This document shows, one piece after another, positions 11,301 to 21,400 of a stretch of DNA of 64,000 nucleotides (the first letter of the stretch is position 1; the number at the start of each line of letters is the position of its first letter). The DNA lies in contig JAEESE010000001.1 of NCBI GenBank assembly GCA_016286165.1, positions 265,485-329,484 of the forward strand, given 5' to 3'. The notes beneath the pieces are model-generated. The model was not told the origin of the DNA and ran no database searches. It worked only from the letters and a program-made list of their open reading frames with translations. Position numbers and translations under genes: made by a program. Source of the DNA: Bacteroidaceae bacterium. Its GTDB lineage: Bacteria; Bacteroidota; Bacteroidia; Bacteroidales; Bacteroidaceae.

Positions 11301-11878
11301 TCTGATGGTGAACCGTTAGCCCAGATATTGGTAATGATGCGCTTTGATCCGCCATTCGGGTCTGTCGTACTATAACCTTTTCTTTGGGTGGTGCAGTAGA
11401 GGTAGATGTAAGCGCCACCTGCACCCTGGTTCAAATCACCGTTAAAATCCTTTCCTTCATAATTAACAAGGTTGTACCTTCTTTGTTGATAGTCTATATA
11501 TGCCTTCTTTTCATAAGAAGCTCTAATGTCAGTGATGTATCCAGTTTCTGGATTTACTCCATCACTCTTTTTGTAGCACAAATAAATCCAGTATCCGCCG
11601 GCACCCGCGTTTAGGTCTTGATTAACAATGGTCCAGCCGTTATTCATATACCTTGTTTTCAAATCATTTTCGTTATCACCTTTCGGGCACGCAATAATTA
11701 ACAGGTCGGTGATACCGTCGCCGGCCTTAACTAAAGGCGCAGCCGAGAAGAGCATGATAAGCACGAGGAGCAGTTTCCTGAACCTGCCATTGTGCCTGAA
11801 CAGCCCCAGCCATTGGCCTCGCTGCCATAGCCCTTGTCCTGTTCGTGCAGGAGGCAAGGATTGTGTCTTTCTTTCCAT
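2342..11878 (-). CDS. Giant multidomain secreted surface protein A (3178 aa)
   Basis: Export segment at residues 34-52 (RKLLLVLIMLFSAAPLVKAG). Visible regions in order: three DLNxGAGG-type repeats at about 55-104, 113-163 and 180-223 (likely beta-prism); an MBG/Ig-like stretch at about 235-312; several fibronectin-III-like domains to about 650; a carboxypeptidase-regulatory-like unit (VSGRVTFGSSGASVEGVAIE); a LamG/concanavalin-like domain at about 700-810; two more Cna-B-like units (PVEGVNFYVDG); a Ser/Thr-rich region at about 1450-1760 with alternating strands (TTTSTTTTVTTAIS, KTTTWDWTVSAGLVVE); further Ig-like domains; two LamG domains at about 2130-2290 and 2330-2480; a BACON-like domain at about 2626-2715; a DDMVAAFVDDECRG module; paired GWNW modules; and the sorting signal YDLSGRKL...RRGVYIVNGKKQVKK at the end. 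The body is homologous to giant B. It is probably exported by a type IX-like route. Role in adhesion, glycan binding or an anti-cell activity is inference. Confidence 0.9.
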   Translation of the reverse strand: MERKTQSLPPARTGQGLWQRGQWLGLFRHNGRFRKLLLVLIMLFSAAPLVKAGDGITDLLIIACPKGDNENDLKTRYMNNGWTIVNQDLNAGAGGYWIYLCYKKSDGVNPETGYITDIRASYEKKAYIDYQQRRYNLVNYEGKDFNGDLNQGAGGAYIYLYCTTQRKGYSTTDPNGGSKRIITNIWANGSPSDGKIVDFDGNTCNFNLGTGSKTDNIFLMQTFAVQKVKMTKEPTFYSEVVFNGQAQSLVSEAPQLDYGTMKYSVNGGSWSESATAKDVGEYTVKYRLDGVNASGQVFADNSDEKTASQKVKIIAPNGKPNITSKSYSSDDGEVIIKWTANVPGGYKDYKWVIYRGTSKLGTVSSNSNANYTYSYTDKNYVPDADNNYSIYYVSNTWPESTKNDNCKAEVTVKTTLSLPVNGLKAEYFDDDKNDIHQITLSWTSDKHKLALGHKFYVYIDNETTPVDTIIPTSEEQVNYKWIHRSTTAHTNRQNIKLDGVDCTEEPLTACGPHNYTVVGVIGDNPLKDKATLNNISIGTGTKILSVKASKGAYPGMVKLNWQVDLANSSHTRTYIIERRSAEQDSEPWTTLTSMTSADEYVFYTDDIPQPGVYYDYRVTVREKCGDGKIIESSLTDIGFAQTTGTVSGRVTFGSSGASVEGVAIEAQQTGESASASQYHSYHFTAGGSSISWDYPSDSYAQDKFANGDFSIQLWINPEEYKDCWFARFRPGNSSVASVALSMWKFDENDSSKQGQLLFCDGNENRAFNLHLQKDAYNHVTLTRKGNTLICYLVQPDSAGIPRLAKDTVVVEGGLNLDLSSTTAFSIGFVKGYFDDFRLWTKCLSEDEILENYDHLLVGNEKNLETYFTFDEGLKYSFFDYSREGTVYHEHHGKVVSNVEPSTHTPAELALKARTDKDGNYIIHGIPFTGEGTTYAIIPRLGIHKFNPTQQLRYVGNNSLVHNGTDFEDISSFPVSGTIYYAGTDYPVEGVNFYVDGQPCTRNGEMIATNAKGEYTISVPIGDHFIQVAKNGHVFADNGRYPEDPFEQDSCVTFKEEVKFLNFYDETLVNFTGRVVGGDIEGRKNLGFGLSKNTIGQAEMILMPAKNEYRLNVIKDKGETSFALKENPEDVTVASATPLVNSTSVRNGGKFTDCQKITIKTDPATGEFSAMLPPIIYEISSLQVIKNDEIKFESLPQVDLSNPNYEWADTLYNDDGDYELYKYNTSLKQTYHSKPTFTVKQEGREDGSFGINSYKIKDEQGELTINDIYSVKDGKVTYKYYDSPIFVMEDQYTFKLKGYENYTNADTGEDFEVPLDGVVVTINNALSADQAIYVEDGTVDGQEVKAGQLADLKPNQLQLDSLGCATYKWKAGLPNIIEPYKRTINMSYFINGAPIDWDGNGMTGIILGDLPTGNNFVTAGPDKLLMILRDPPGSASSAEWSTGSSTTTSKLRGNTFTENAGVKFEHKFGFKAMTIVGTPGVGTITEAEAKDDLTLGAKMESSGENSTTTSTTTTVTTAISTSDSPDFVGADGDVYIGTSTNIIFGNARDLGFRRTSGNEVELGVQDIISTGIDFKTMFSYTQHYIENTLFPNFELLRRNLLKTKDQATIDSYKNPNNFVVYYTTLSEDDENFGKPGTYTAYPPAKIEPGKHYEDSVKWLTSQIENWKKYLAINDSAKVEAYKGGKQYLVDSNISFDGGTSISSSTEVESSKTTTWDWTVSAGLVVENSFGFEINKFGIDCTIEDETTGGRHETDEEENATTTSFSYTLAEEDADDALSVDIYQFDAYGPIFRTRGGQTSNPYEGEVVTQYYEPGTVIMEATMQIEVPQIDVEEPIVNDVPTGGAANYTIHLGNASEIGADVTYTLFVLDETNPNGAQLSIDGKVLTGGRLIKVPGNQSLTKALQLRQTNTSVLEYEEIGIVFASESQPEEIADTIFISAYFVPSSSPVDLALSKTTINSETTSDLTLTFSNFDRSYRGLKAFRLQYKKPGATDWMLLHEYMLNPAEVTSTTQEALPATGSKIAYPLDMSDYPDGDYLFRVISVSDYGTEEVYNTSKELAFVKDVMRPRPLGQPEPADGILDIGDELSITFNEAFVKGLLTKDANFEVTGVLNGAAIDHETALSMQDTEGTASTEATITLANKDFSTDMWVNIEGAGTILSHGNGATKFTVGTDAAGKLVVDIAGNTYTSTDAIPTNKWAFLAMSYKAGETGGKLSASVATDDKTIDLFFDKDVVTYEGSGPLAVGKNLKGAIHELLLWDEAHNITTALLNRSKSKNPSTRHLIGYWKMNEGEGTTIRDYARNRHMTMSDETWYLNNENKAINLDGTKYMSVAAGDLPVQEADDYAIEFWMRGDIQSGEAQLLQMGEVSLWTNADGQLQLTGKGAYNEAEGTVLATNSASLTDNAWHHIALNVLRQGAAAVYVDGARVLTTTAAKVGGINTDNLFMGVRRNSISSGADYSYDRAFKGQIDELRIWNASMNATQLANNRKVRLTGKEAGLMLYFPFEKKRLVSGDQVITEGLPTDLTGKNKEAKITTLSSQASSISYVDEAPALRTKPTETNVSFNYTASDTKIVIELDEDPAIIDGCTLNFVVKNVRDANGNFSEPTLWSAFVNQNELEWAEGALDCIVDVTSSADIAATVVNKSGKQQMWSLSGMPAWLTADIVEGSTNPLQETTVIFTVAEATPIGDYEETIYLTGNNGIETPLTINVKVVGDEPLWAVDANDYEESMNVIATLEISGVLSEDTDDMVAAFVDDECRGVAKPVYEPRYDTYYVTMDIYGNLDEAGKNIQFKAYDSSTGVIYPVVNITTPDGGKSISFEANSFIGRYATPVLLTSTDDIEQLINLNKGWNWMSFAVKPSPFSPETVFAKANGAVTFIKDKKNSSSYDPTDGWFGRLTEMNNTEMYAVKTDEALSLGVNGVRINPADEPITVGEGWNWVAFNSLSVMSLGDALADLQPVDGDMIKGQKGVAYFDEFEWIGSLRQLTPGQGYKIKSAASSERKFSYPSITASSGPRTAPLRINDAPTVDTRFKAIDYSLYPTNMVLIAKVVDGSLPAANVELGVFAGTECREAVFTDNNGMVYITVPGDDNEVTLDFYVARDGQLYRAGETVTYQPDAVYGAPRNPLLINIGNATAVDGIMAGQDAETIYDLSGRKLNSEWSKTQLRRGVYIVNGKKQVKK

Positions 11879-12073
11879 AAAGCTTTAGTCTTTTGGGTAA
11901 TTAATAATAAGTTTAATGAATTGATAATTGTCGGGATTAGTGTAGTGGTGTATGAAACACCAGAGGATCGTTCAGCAGTGGCTGCTGCCACCTTCGTTTT
12001 GTTGAGTTGATGTTCTGTTCCATAGGCACAAATTGTTTTTTGGGGTGAGTAATATGGTTTGTTTCGAAATGTG

Positions 12074-12268
12074 TCATGAAGCTGCACGGTTCAGCCTGTT
12101 CCGCAGTTCGTCGCGGAGCTGAATGTTCTCTCGCATCTCTTGGATGATGGCATCGTTTTTATCGTCGATCTTGCTTTGGTTGTTGAGTATGTAGCCAATG
12201 AGCACGACAACGAGCACCACCAACACGGCGATGATAGCGATGAGCATAATGTAAATGTCGTTGTGCAT
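12074..12268 (-). CDS. 64-aa single-span membrane peptide, copy 2
   Basis: Begins MHNDIYIMLIAIIAVLVV. One transmembrane helix (about residues 7-29) is followed by a charged tail (SKIDDKNDAIIQEMREN) ending NRLNRAAS. It is the paralogue of 948-1142. Substitutions are scattered along the protein while the reading frame stays intact, which suggests purifying selection. It lies 195 bases upstream of giant A and is probably the first gene of the giant A transcript. No named family is recognised. The small size, single helix and fixed position before a giant exported protein recall small accessory membrane proteins of secretion operons, but that is inference only. Confidence 0.75.
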   Translation of the reverse strand: MHNDIYIMLIAIIAVLVVLVVVLIGYILNNQSKIDDKNDAIIQEMRENIQLRDELRNRLNRAAS

Positions 12269-12288
12269 TTCTTCTTTGAATTCTGCTG

Positions 12289-12320
12289 CAAATATAATAG
12301 ATTTTGATATATATGTGCAA
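12289..12320 (-). promoter_or_regulatory. Bacteroidetes-type promoter for the 64-aa peptide and giant A
   Basis: Minus-strand TTG (12320-12318), 21 nt spacer, TATATTTG (12296-12289), then the ATG at 12268. Spacing and sequence match the Bacteroidetes consensus and the duplicated copy at 1162-1193. Confidence 0.7.
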
Positions 12321-12398
12321 TGCTTTAGACGAATTTACGTATGATTTTAGACAAATTCGCGGATAAAGACGATTTCGCGAGCCGCTGACAACAAAGCA

Positions 12399-12438
12399 AA
12401 CACGCCTGTTCAAGGATTCAACCTTGAGCAGGCGTGTT
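12399..12438 (-). terminator. Stem-loop terminator after giant B
   Basis: Perfect 10-bp inverted repeat AACACGCCTG / CAGGCGTGTT enclosing a second hairpin (CAAGG TTGAAT CCTTG), 55 bases past the giant B stop. The minus-strand sequence after the stem is TGCTTTGTTG, a weak T-rich tail. Confidence 0.65.
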
Positions 12439-12492
12439 AATTCTTGTGTTAGTCATCCTGAAACCGAAACCTCAGGACACTAATCATTGTTC

Positions 12493-15400
12493 TCACTTAA
12501 TGGCAATCTTCTTGCCGTCGCGGATGTAGATGCCGCGGCGGAGTGTGCGCGACTCGCTGCTGACGAGTTTGCGACCGGCAATGTCGAACCATTGGCTGTC
12601 GGCGTCGGTACCTACCATGTCAATATCCGTTGCATCATTTTCGGAGAAGGTGATGGCGAGTGGTGCGCGGTGGGAGCCTACGACGTCGTTGTTGACATAT
12701 TGGCTCTTGACCTTGGAGCTGATGAGCACTCCTTGGCAATAGGTCTTGAAGGTGAGCTCAGTGGCATCCTCGCCTGGCACGGTAATGTAGGCGTAGCCTT
12801 CGGCATCGGTGAGCGTGGCGGTGCGGCACTCGTCGCCGGCATAGACTGCTATCTCGCCGTTGGCCAGCGGCTGGTCGTCGATGGTCACGAGGCCCACGAT
12901 GTTCATGTTACCGCTGTAATTGTGGTGGTCGATAGGCGTGAAGGCGGTGCTGATGCGACGCATAGGTGCCTTACGCACGGCCGAGGCTGTGGCGGTGGGG
13001 TAGGTGAAGGTGCGTGCTTCGGAGCCTGTGTTGCGAAGCATATAACCCTCGCCTGGTATGAGGGCGCCCAGCGTGCCGTTCCATTCGTAGCCGTCGTACA
13101 TGGCGAAGGCGGATTGGCTCTTGACGACGTCGCCGTCGTGGGGTTCCATGCCTGCGAAGGCATCTCCGATGCTTATGATCTTGGTGCCGGGATAGCCTAT
13201 CCAGTTCCAACCAGGTGCTGCCTCAATCTTCTCTTGCTTGAGGTCGACGGCGTGGCCGGCGATGGAGAGTGTCTGCGGCTCGGTCATCTGCACCATGTAC
13301 ATCTCGCGGTTGTTTAGAGTGAGGGTGTTGGCTGGGTACCACTGGCCGTCCAATTGTTCCATGAAGGCTTCCTTGCTCTTGACGATATTGGTCTTGAGGG
13401 CCACTGAACTGAAGATGGTGGGCACGGTCATGTCGTCGGTGGTGAGTTGTATGGACATCCAGGTCCACCCCTTGCCCAGGGCAATGTTCTGCTCAAGCAG
13501 GTCACTGGTTGAGATGAGTACGGGCTCGGCATAGGTTCCGAGGACCTTGTTCTGTGAGAAGGTCAGGGCAGGCGTGCTCTCGACGAAGGAATAGACGATG
13601 CCCGTCGATGCATCGTAAGCGCGAAGGGTGATAGGTTTGCCGTCGTCGGCACGGTTGCCGCTGATGTTGAGCAGGATGAAGTAGCTGTCGTAACGGCTGT
13701 TGTACTTGGCGTAGCCAACGCCTCGGCACTCGTCGCCGATGAAAGCTGCCACCATGTCGTCGGCATCATCGCAGGGCGTGCCGGCAAAGTCAAGCATGGC
13801 AATCACGTTCATGGTACTCTCGTAGTCGGAACCATTGACGGCCCAGTCGGGTTTCTCACCCTCGACGTTGATGTTGAGCGTCAGGGGTGTCTCAATGCCG
13901 CTGTTGCCCTCAAGGTAGATTGTGACTTCGTACTTGCCGATGGGCGCAGTTTCGTCTACGGTGAAGTTGACGTTCGTTTCAGAGAGGGCAGCCACGTTGC
14001 CCTGTTCAGCACTCACGCTGAGCCATGCGGGCATGCCGGTGATTGTCCACATCTGCTGCTGTCCGCCCTTGTTCTGGATGGCCACGTTGAAGCTGGTGGC
14101 GGTGTTGGCGGGCTGCACGATGTTGAGCGTGGACTCCTTCCATACGAGTTCGTTGCGGTTGATGTAGGCCGACCACACGGCGGGCAACGAGTAGTTGCCG
14201 TTTTTGTCGCTGACGTCGCGCACGGTGAATGTAAGCGTGCAGCCTTCGATGGCGGAAGCATTCTCGTCGATGTCAAGCACTATCTTCGTGTCGGATGCGG
14301 TGAAGGTGAAGCCTACGTTGGTCTCAGTCGGTTTGGTGCGCAGAGCGGGAGCCTCGTCGGTGAATTTGAAGACTGAAGATTGAAGATTGAGAGTTGAGAT
14401 CTGGACTTCGTGTCCGGTGCCGGCGAGGTCGGTGGGTGAGCCTTCGGTCACCACCTGGTTGTACTCGTCGAGCTTCTTCTTCTCGAAGGGGAAGTAGAGA
14501 AGAAGGCCGTCTTCCTTGCCAGTGAGGCGCATCTTGCGCTGGTTGGCCAGTAGGTCGGCGTTCATGGAAGCACCCCAGATGCGGAGCTCATCAATCTGCC
14601 CTTTGAAGGCACGGTCGTAGGTGTAGTCGGTGCCAACACTGAAGGTGGTGCGTCGTGCACCCATGAAGAGGCGGTCGGAAGCGATTCCACCTACGTTGGC
14701 GGCGTTGGTGGAGAGCACGCGTGCACCGTCGACATATACGGCAGCGGCTCCCTGTCGTAGCATGTTGAGGGCTACGTGGTGCCATGTGTTGTCCAGGAGG
14801 TTAGAGCTGCTGGTGGTGAGCACTGTGCCTTCGCCTTCGTTGTAGGCCCCCTTGGTGGTGAGGTTAAGCTTGCCGTCGGTATCTGTCCAGAGGGCAACCT
14901 CGCCCATCTGCAGGAGTTGTGCTTCGCCCGTCTGTGCGTCGCCACGCATCCAGAACTCGATGGCGTAGTCGTCATCGTTGAAGATCTGTAGGTCACCGGT
15001 CTCAGTCGTGATGAAGTTGCTGCCGCTGAGCTCTACAGCCTTGTTCTCGTTGTTGATGTACCACGTCTCGGCGGGCATCGTCATATGGCGGTCGCGGGCG
15101 TAGTCGGTGATGAACGTGCCCTCGCCTTCGTTCATCTTCCAGTAGCCTATAAGGTTGCGTGTGGCAGGGCTCTTGCTCTTATAACGGTTGAGAAGCGCCG
15201 TGGTCATGTCGTGAGCCTCTTCCCAGAGCAGCAACTCGTGCATCGCGCCTGAGAGGTTGCGGCCTACTGCGATGGGGCCGTTGCCTTCGTAGTTTACTAC
15301 GGGTTCGCCGCTGAACAGGTTGACGGTCTGGTCGGCAGTGGCTACGGTGGCGCTAATCTCTCCTCCGGCATCGGTGTGCTGGTAGCTGAGCGAGAGGAAT

Positions 15401-18400
15401 GCCCATGTGTTGGTAGGCACTACGGCTGTTGAGGTGTAGGTCGTGCCTGCAATGTCAATAGTGAGGTGGCTGTCGGGGTCGGTGGCAATGGTCATCTTGG
15501 AGCTTGCGTTGCCGTGGCTTGCGATTTCACCGGCTCCGCTTATGTTCACCCATGCGTCGATGGAGAAGTCGCGTTCGGCCAACGAGATGTCTGCCTCGGT
15601 CTGTGCGGCAGCCTGAGAGCCTCCGCTTGCGCGCAGGGCTGTCTCGTGGTCGATCTCGGCTCCGTTGAGCACGCCGGTGACCTTGAAGTTAGCCGTTTTT
15701 GTGAGGGCTCCCTTGATGATGTCCTCGTTGAAGGTGATGCTGATCTCGTCGCCTGGCGAGAGGACGCCGTCGGCAGGTTCGGGCAGTCCAAGGGGCACGG
15801 GTCGCTGCATATCCTTCACCATAGCGATCTCCTTGCTCGAGTAAACAGTCTCGCCTGTGCCGTAAGAGCTGACGGAGAGCACTCGGAAGAGGTAGTCGCC
15901 ATCGGTGAAGTCCTGCATCGGTAGCGTGTAGCTGACGCTACCACCGCTGGCTGGCAGTAGCTCGTTATTGGTGGTCACTGCGCTCTTGTCGAGGACGTAT
16001 TCGTGGAAGAGTGTCCAGTCGGTAGCTCCCAGCTTCTTGTACTGGAGACGGAAGGCCTTCAGTCCGCGGTAGGTGCGGTCGAAGTTGGAGAATGTTAGGC
16101 CGAGGTCAGTGCCCGTCTCGGTGTTCATCAGCGTGTTGGACAGCGCCAGATCGACGGGAGATGACGATGGCACGAAGTGAGCCGAGATATAGACTGTGTC
16201 GGTAATGACGTCCCACGTGCTGGTCGGGTCGTACTGGCACTGCGAAGCGAGTACGACGGCGATGTTTTCGTAGTCGAGGATGCCGACGTTGGTCTGCTTC
16301 AGCTGCAGAGCCTTGGTGACGGTCTGACCAGCCGGAATCTTAATGACGCGGCTGTCGGTGATGGCCTTGCCGTCGATGCTGAGTGCGGCACCGTCGGGGT
16401 TGGTCTCGTCGGCTATGAGGAGGCGGTAGTAGACATCCTCATCAATCTCTGAGGCATTGCTAAGGCGCAGCGTGTAGTTGGCGGCAGCGCCTGTAGGGAT
16501 GTCAGATATTGTTGGCACGTCAACGTCAATCTGTGGCACCTCAATCTGCATCGTAGCTTCCATGATGGTGGTGCCGGGCTTGTAGTACTTAGTCACCGTC
16601 TGACCCTCGTAGGGGCAGCAGGTCTGTCCGCCGCGCGTGTGGAAGATAGGTCCGTAGGCGTCGAACTTCAACACATCGACAGAGAGGGCGTCGTCATCGC
16701 CGTCCTCAGCCAGCGTGTAGCTGAACGATGTCGTCGTGGCCTTGCCTTCTTCATCCACCTCATGGCGGCCGCCCATCGTCTCGTCCTCTATTGTGCAGTC
16801 AACGCCGAAACCGTTGAGCTCGAAGCCGAAGCTGTTCTCCACGACGAGTCCGGCCGATACGGTCCAGTCCCAAGTGTTGGTTGTCGAGTTCTCGGTCTCG
16901 GTGGTCGAGGTTATCGTGGTGCCGGAGTCGAACGACACATTGCCGTCGAGCAAGTATTTACTGCGGTCGTTGAAGGCTTCTACCTTGGCCGAGTCGTTTT
17001 GTGCGAGATATCCTATCCAGTTCTTAATCTGGTTGGTCACCCAGCGAACGGAATCCTCGTAATGCTTGTCGGGGTCGGGGTTGGCTGGTGCGATGGCCTT
17101 GTAAGTGCCGGTCTTTCCGTAGTCGTCATCGTCGGGCGATAGGGTAGTGAGGTAAACGACGTGGTCCGTCGTGTTCTTAAAGCTGTCGATGGTGCCCTGA
17201 TCGGTGGTCTTGAGCAGGCTCTGGCGCAGCAGCTCGAAGTTGGGGAAGAGGACGTTCTCGATGTAGTTCTGCGTGTAGCTGAACATGGTGTTGAACTTCA
17301 CGCCTGTCGACACGATGTCTAACAGACCCAGCTCGACGCCGTCGGCTGAGCGGTGGAAGTTCAGGTCGCGTGCCTTACCGAAGACTATGTTGGTTGAGGT
17401 TCCGATGAAGACGTCGCCCTGTGCACCAACATATTCGGGGGCGGCAGAGGTGCTGATGGCCTGCGTGACGGTGGTCGTCGTGGTGGTCGTCTTTGAATCC
17501 TCGCCCGACGATTCCATCTTAGCGCCCAATGTGAGGTCGTCCTTGGCTTCAGCCACGATCACCTGTCCGGTTGCTGGCGTACCGATGATGGTTTCGGCAT
17601 GTAGGCCGAACTTATGTTCGAACTTCACACCGGCATTCTCGGTAAAGGTGTTGCCGCGCACTTTCGAGGTCGTAGTACTGCTGCCTGAGGTCCACTCGGC
17701 GAAAGAGTTTGTGCCTGGAGGATCGCGCAGGATCATGAGCAGTTTGTCGGGACCTGCGGTGACGAAGTTGTTGCCCGTGGGCAGGTCGCCTAGGATGATG
17801 CCGGCCAGTCCGCTGCCTTCCCACTGATAGGTACGACCATCTATATCGTAGGTCATGGAGATAGTGCGTGTGTAAGGCACGGCGATGTTAGGCATACCGG
17901 CCTGCCACTTATAGGTAGCGTAGCCGAGACTATCGAGCTCCAGCTGGTTGGGCTGCAGGTCTTTCACCTGACCGGCCACTACGTCTTGTCCACCATCGTT
18001 GCCGTCCTCGATGTAAACGGCTTGGTCGGCCGAGAGTGCGTTGTTGATGGTGACGACGTTGCCAGCGAGGGGTACATCGTCGATCTCACCATTGTCGGCA
18101 TTGACGTAATGCTCGAAGCCACGGAGCTTGAAGATGTAGGTGTCCTCCTTTACGAAGATTGGCGACTTGTGGCCCTCAACCCCATAGTTGTAGGTTACCT
18201 TGCCGTCAGCAACGGTGTATATGTCATCGATCGTCAGCTTACCCACCTCATCAGTAAACGTATAGCTGCTGATACCGAAGGAGCCGTCCTCGCGTCCGTC
18301 CTGTGTGACGTTGAACGTGGGTGTGCTGTGGTAGGTCTGACGTAGGCAGGTGTTGTACTCATAGAGCTCGTAGTCGGTGCGAGCGTCGTTGTAAAGGGTG

Positions 18401-21400
18401 TCGCTCCAGGTGTAGGTTGGGTTGGTGAGGTCTATAAGTTGGAGGTCGCCGAAGTTGATGTCGGAGTTCTTCACCACCTTCATGCTGCTGATGCTGTATT
18501 GCAGCGGCGGCAGCATAGCAGAGAACTCGCCCGTCTTCGGGTCGGTGAGAATTACAATCTTCTGGCAGTCGGAGCGCGTGACACCGCCCTTGCGGTAGGC
18601 TGTGCTGGCTATTTTCTCTGTAGCAGAGGCAACGGCGACATTCGTTTTGTTGTTCTCGTAGCTGAAGGTGGCCTCGCCCTCCTCTTTCTTGACGTTCAAG
18701 CGGTAGTCGGCTTGTGGCATGAGCACTATCTCGGTTTGACCGAGGTTGTTCTTGCTCAGCCCGAAGCCCACGGCCTTCTCGCCTTCAATGCTACCGCCTA
18801 CGACGCGGCCAGTGAAGTTCACGAGGGTGGCATCGCTGAAGTCAAGACCCGTGACTGCGGCTTTGAATGGCTGCTTAAGTCCAAGCCCGTCGGGGTCGGC
18901 GGGGTAGCGCCCGTTGTTGGCAAAGACGTGTCCGTTCTTCTCAAGCTGAATGTAATGAGAGCCTATGGGCACGCTGATTTCGTAGTTGCCGTCCTTGTCG
19001 GTGGTGATCACCTGTCCTTCCTTCGAACACTTAACTCCGTCAACGTAGAAGCTTACGCCCTCGACTGGATAATCGGTGCCCTCATAGTAAACGGTGCCGC
19101 TGACGGGGAACGACGAGATATCCTCGAAATCGACGCCAGAATGGATGAGCGACGATTGGCTTATGAACCGCGACTGTGACGAAGGTGAGAACTCATGTAT
19201 GTCCTTTGTGGGAATGACGCTGTAGTTGGTGCCTTCGCCTGAGAAAGGAATTCCGCGGACGACGTAATTGCCTATCGTGTCGGTGTAGGCCATCAGACTC
19301 AGCTGCTCCTCGCTAGGGATGTGGGTGTCGCTGGCTGCTGGTACTTTTGTCACAGCGTGGCGGCCGTTGGAAACGTCGCCGCTCTTCGAAAAGTCGTAAG
19401 CCAAGTTCTGCGTGGTCAGGCCTTCGTCGAATGGATAGTAAATGGCCAGTCCTGTCTCGTTGCCTGCCAGCGGGTGGTTGTAGTTGCGCAGAATCTCGGT
19501 TTCTGTCAATGCCTTGGTGAAGTAACGGAACTCGTCAAGATAGCCCTCGAACCATGTGTTGGATGTGAATTTACCAACGTTACCAATGGCCATGCAATCG
19601 GCATTCCCCGACTTGCTCCAGTCCATACTTCGGCCTGAAGTCACAACTTCCGAGTGCATCTCACCGTTGTTGTCAATCACGTAGATGGTGAGCGTCTTAG
19701 CTGTCGAGTCGTTGACCACCGTCAGATTGCTCCACTGACCGGCTGGGATATATAGGTTGTTTGAGTTGAAGCCCGAGCCGCCGAAGTAGCCGCATAGCTT
19801 ATAACGGTCATTCGCCTTTTCGTACTTGGCGCTAAGAGTGATTGCCCACTCCACGTCGAACAACCGGTATTCGCTGCCGTCGGTGCTCATGACCTCGCTG
19901 TTCGGGTTCATATACATCTGAATGGAGAAATTGCCCGAGAGCAACGACTTCAGTTCTTCATTGTCTGTCGCGTAACGCATGCCTGCGCCGTAGCCGCTGA
20001 GCTTCACAGAGTGCATGCCGCTGGCAATGGTGCCGTCGTTGGTCTGTTGCTTCAGCGTCACCTTCACACCTTCGACAGCAGCACCGGTACCGAATGTGAC
20101 ACGACCGCTTACCACGCCCGTAGCAATGCTAAAACCATCAATAGTACGGGTGTCATCGATGGAGCGGGTGTTGCCGTCCTGACTCCAAATGATTACCTTA
20201 TACTCGTAGAAACTGCCGGGCTTAGCCTCGACGTCGTCGTAGCTGTAGCCGCTGGCTGTGCCCGAGGTGGTGTGTATGTCGGTCCATGCGCGCTCGTCGA
20301 CGCTGTTGAGCGGGCGGCGCTGGATGATAAAGTTGGTGACGTTGCTTCCCACTTGTTTCACCGTCCACTGCAACTTCACCATTCCGCTGTAGCTGCCACG
20401 TGAGGCTGTGAAGTCAAGTATCTTAGAACCGCCGAGCTTAGTCGAGATTACTGAACTGTAGATGTCGGTGTCGAGCACATTGATCTTCAGACGGTAGTAA
20501 TAGGTGCGGTTGGCTACAAGCCCCGAGTTGTCGGAGTGTGTGCCCTCATTGGTATTGGTGCTGGTGATGGGAATGGTCTTGATGGTGGTGAAGTTTGTTC
20601 CATTTTCTGAGCGTTGCACCTCAAGCGAATAGGATTTAGAACCAGAGGCATCGCCTATGGCGGTGTGATGCCACGAGAGGTTAATCTTATCCTCGTCGGT
20701 AGTCGCGGTGAAGTTGCTGAAGTTCCAGTTGCGCGCCAATGTGAGATTAACACTTGCCGTCAGTTCGGTGCGCTGTTCGCCGGCAGTAGGGATGAATGAT
20801 AACTCATAGGTATAGTTCGTGTCGTAACCGGGGACGGTGGCGGTATAGGAGGAGGTGCTGTACGAGAGGTTGCTCGCAACTACTTCCCTTGCCTTGGTAC
20901 CCGAGGCAGTGGGGTAGCGGAATATGCTCCATGTACCACCTTTATTATTGCCCTCGTAGCTCCATGAGAACTTCACCTCCTTAGTCCAAAGGTTGGTAGA
21001 AGTGATGCTAAAGCCCTTTGGCCGTATATAGCCTGGAACTTTGGTAACGTACCATTGGTAAACTTTAATGTTCAGCTTTGGGCTCAAATCTTTGTATCCC
21101 GAAGGCGTAAAATTGTTGATCGGGATGATGTACTCGATATACTTGGATGACTCGTTGTAGTAGTTGGCACGCTCTGAGAAGTCCACCTCCTGATTAGAGA
21201 AACTGGAATTACCTTGCGCATAAGAAGCTTTCGATGTCAGATTGTCAGTCCACTTCAGACCCGAGGTGGTGGCTCCACTGTATGAACCTACGGTGGTGGG
21301 ACCATAGCTGGCATTCAGGTTGCCGTTTATCTTCATCTTGCCATACTCCGTCATCTCTGCCGTCGGGCTGTTAAGTCCCATGCTACCGGCATTGAACGTC

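Larger units (their letters stand above)
11868..12524. repeat. Segmental duplication, copy 2 (module junction)
   Basis: Counterpart of 741-1398, containing the end of giant B, terminator, promoter, 64-aa gene, leader and start of giant A. The leader holds a small hairpin on the minus strand (GGTGTTTCATACACC) and a GGCAGCAGCCACTGCTG stretch, both conserved in the other copy apart from a few substitutions. Confidence 0.85.

Noticed and set aside
12487..13317. 276-aa open frame on the plus strand opposite giant B
   Set aside because: Antisense of a long conserved gene; hydrophobic, composition-biased protein caused by codon bias of the real strand; no promoter.
18439..19179. 246-aa plus-strand frame opposite giant B
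   Set aside because: Same shadow effect; the minus-strand protein is conserved with giant A here.
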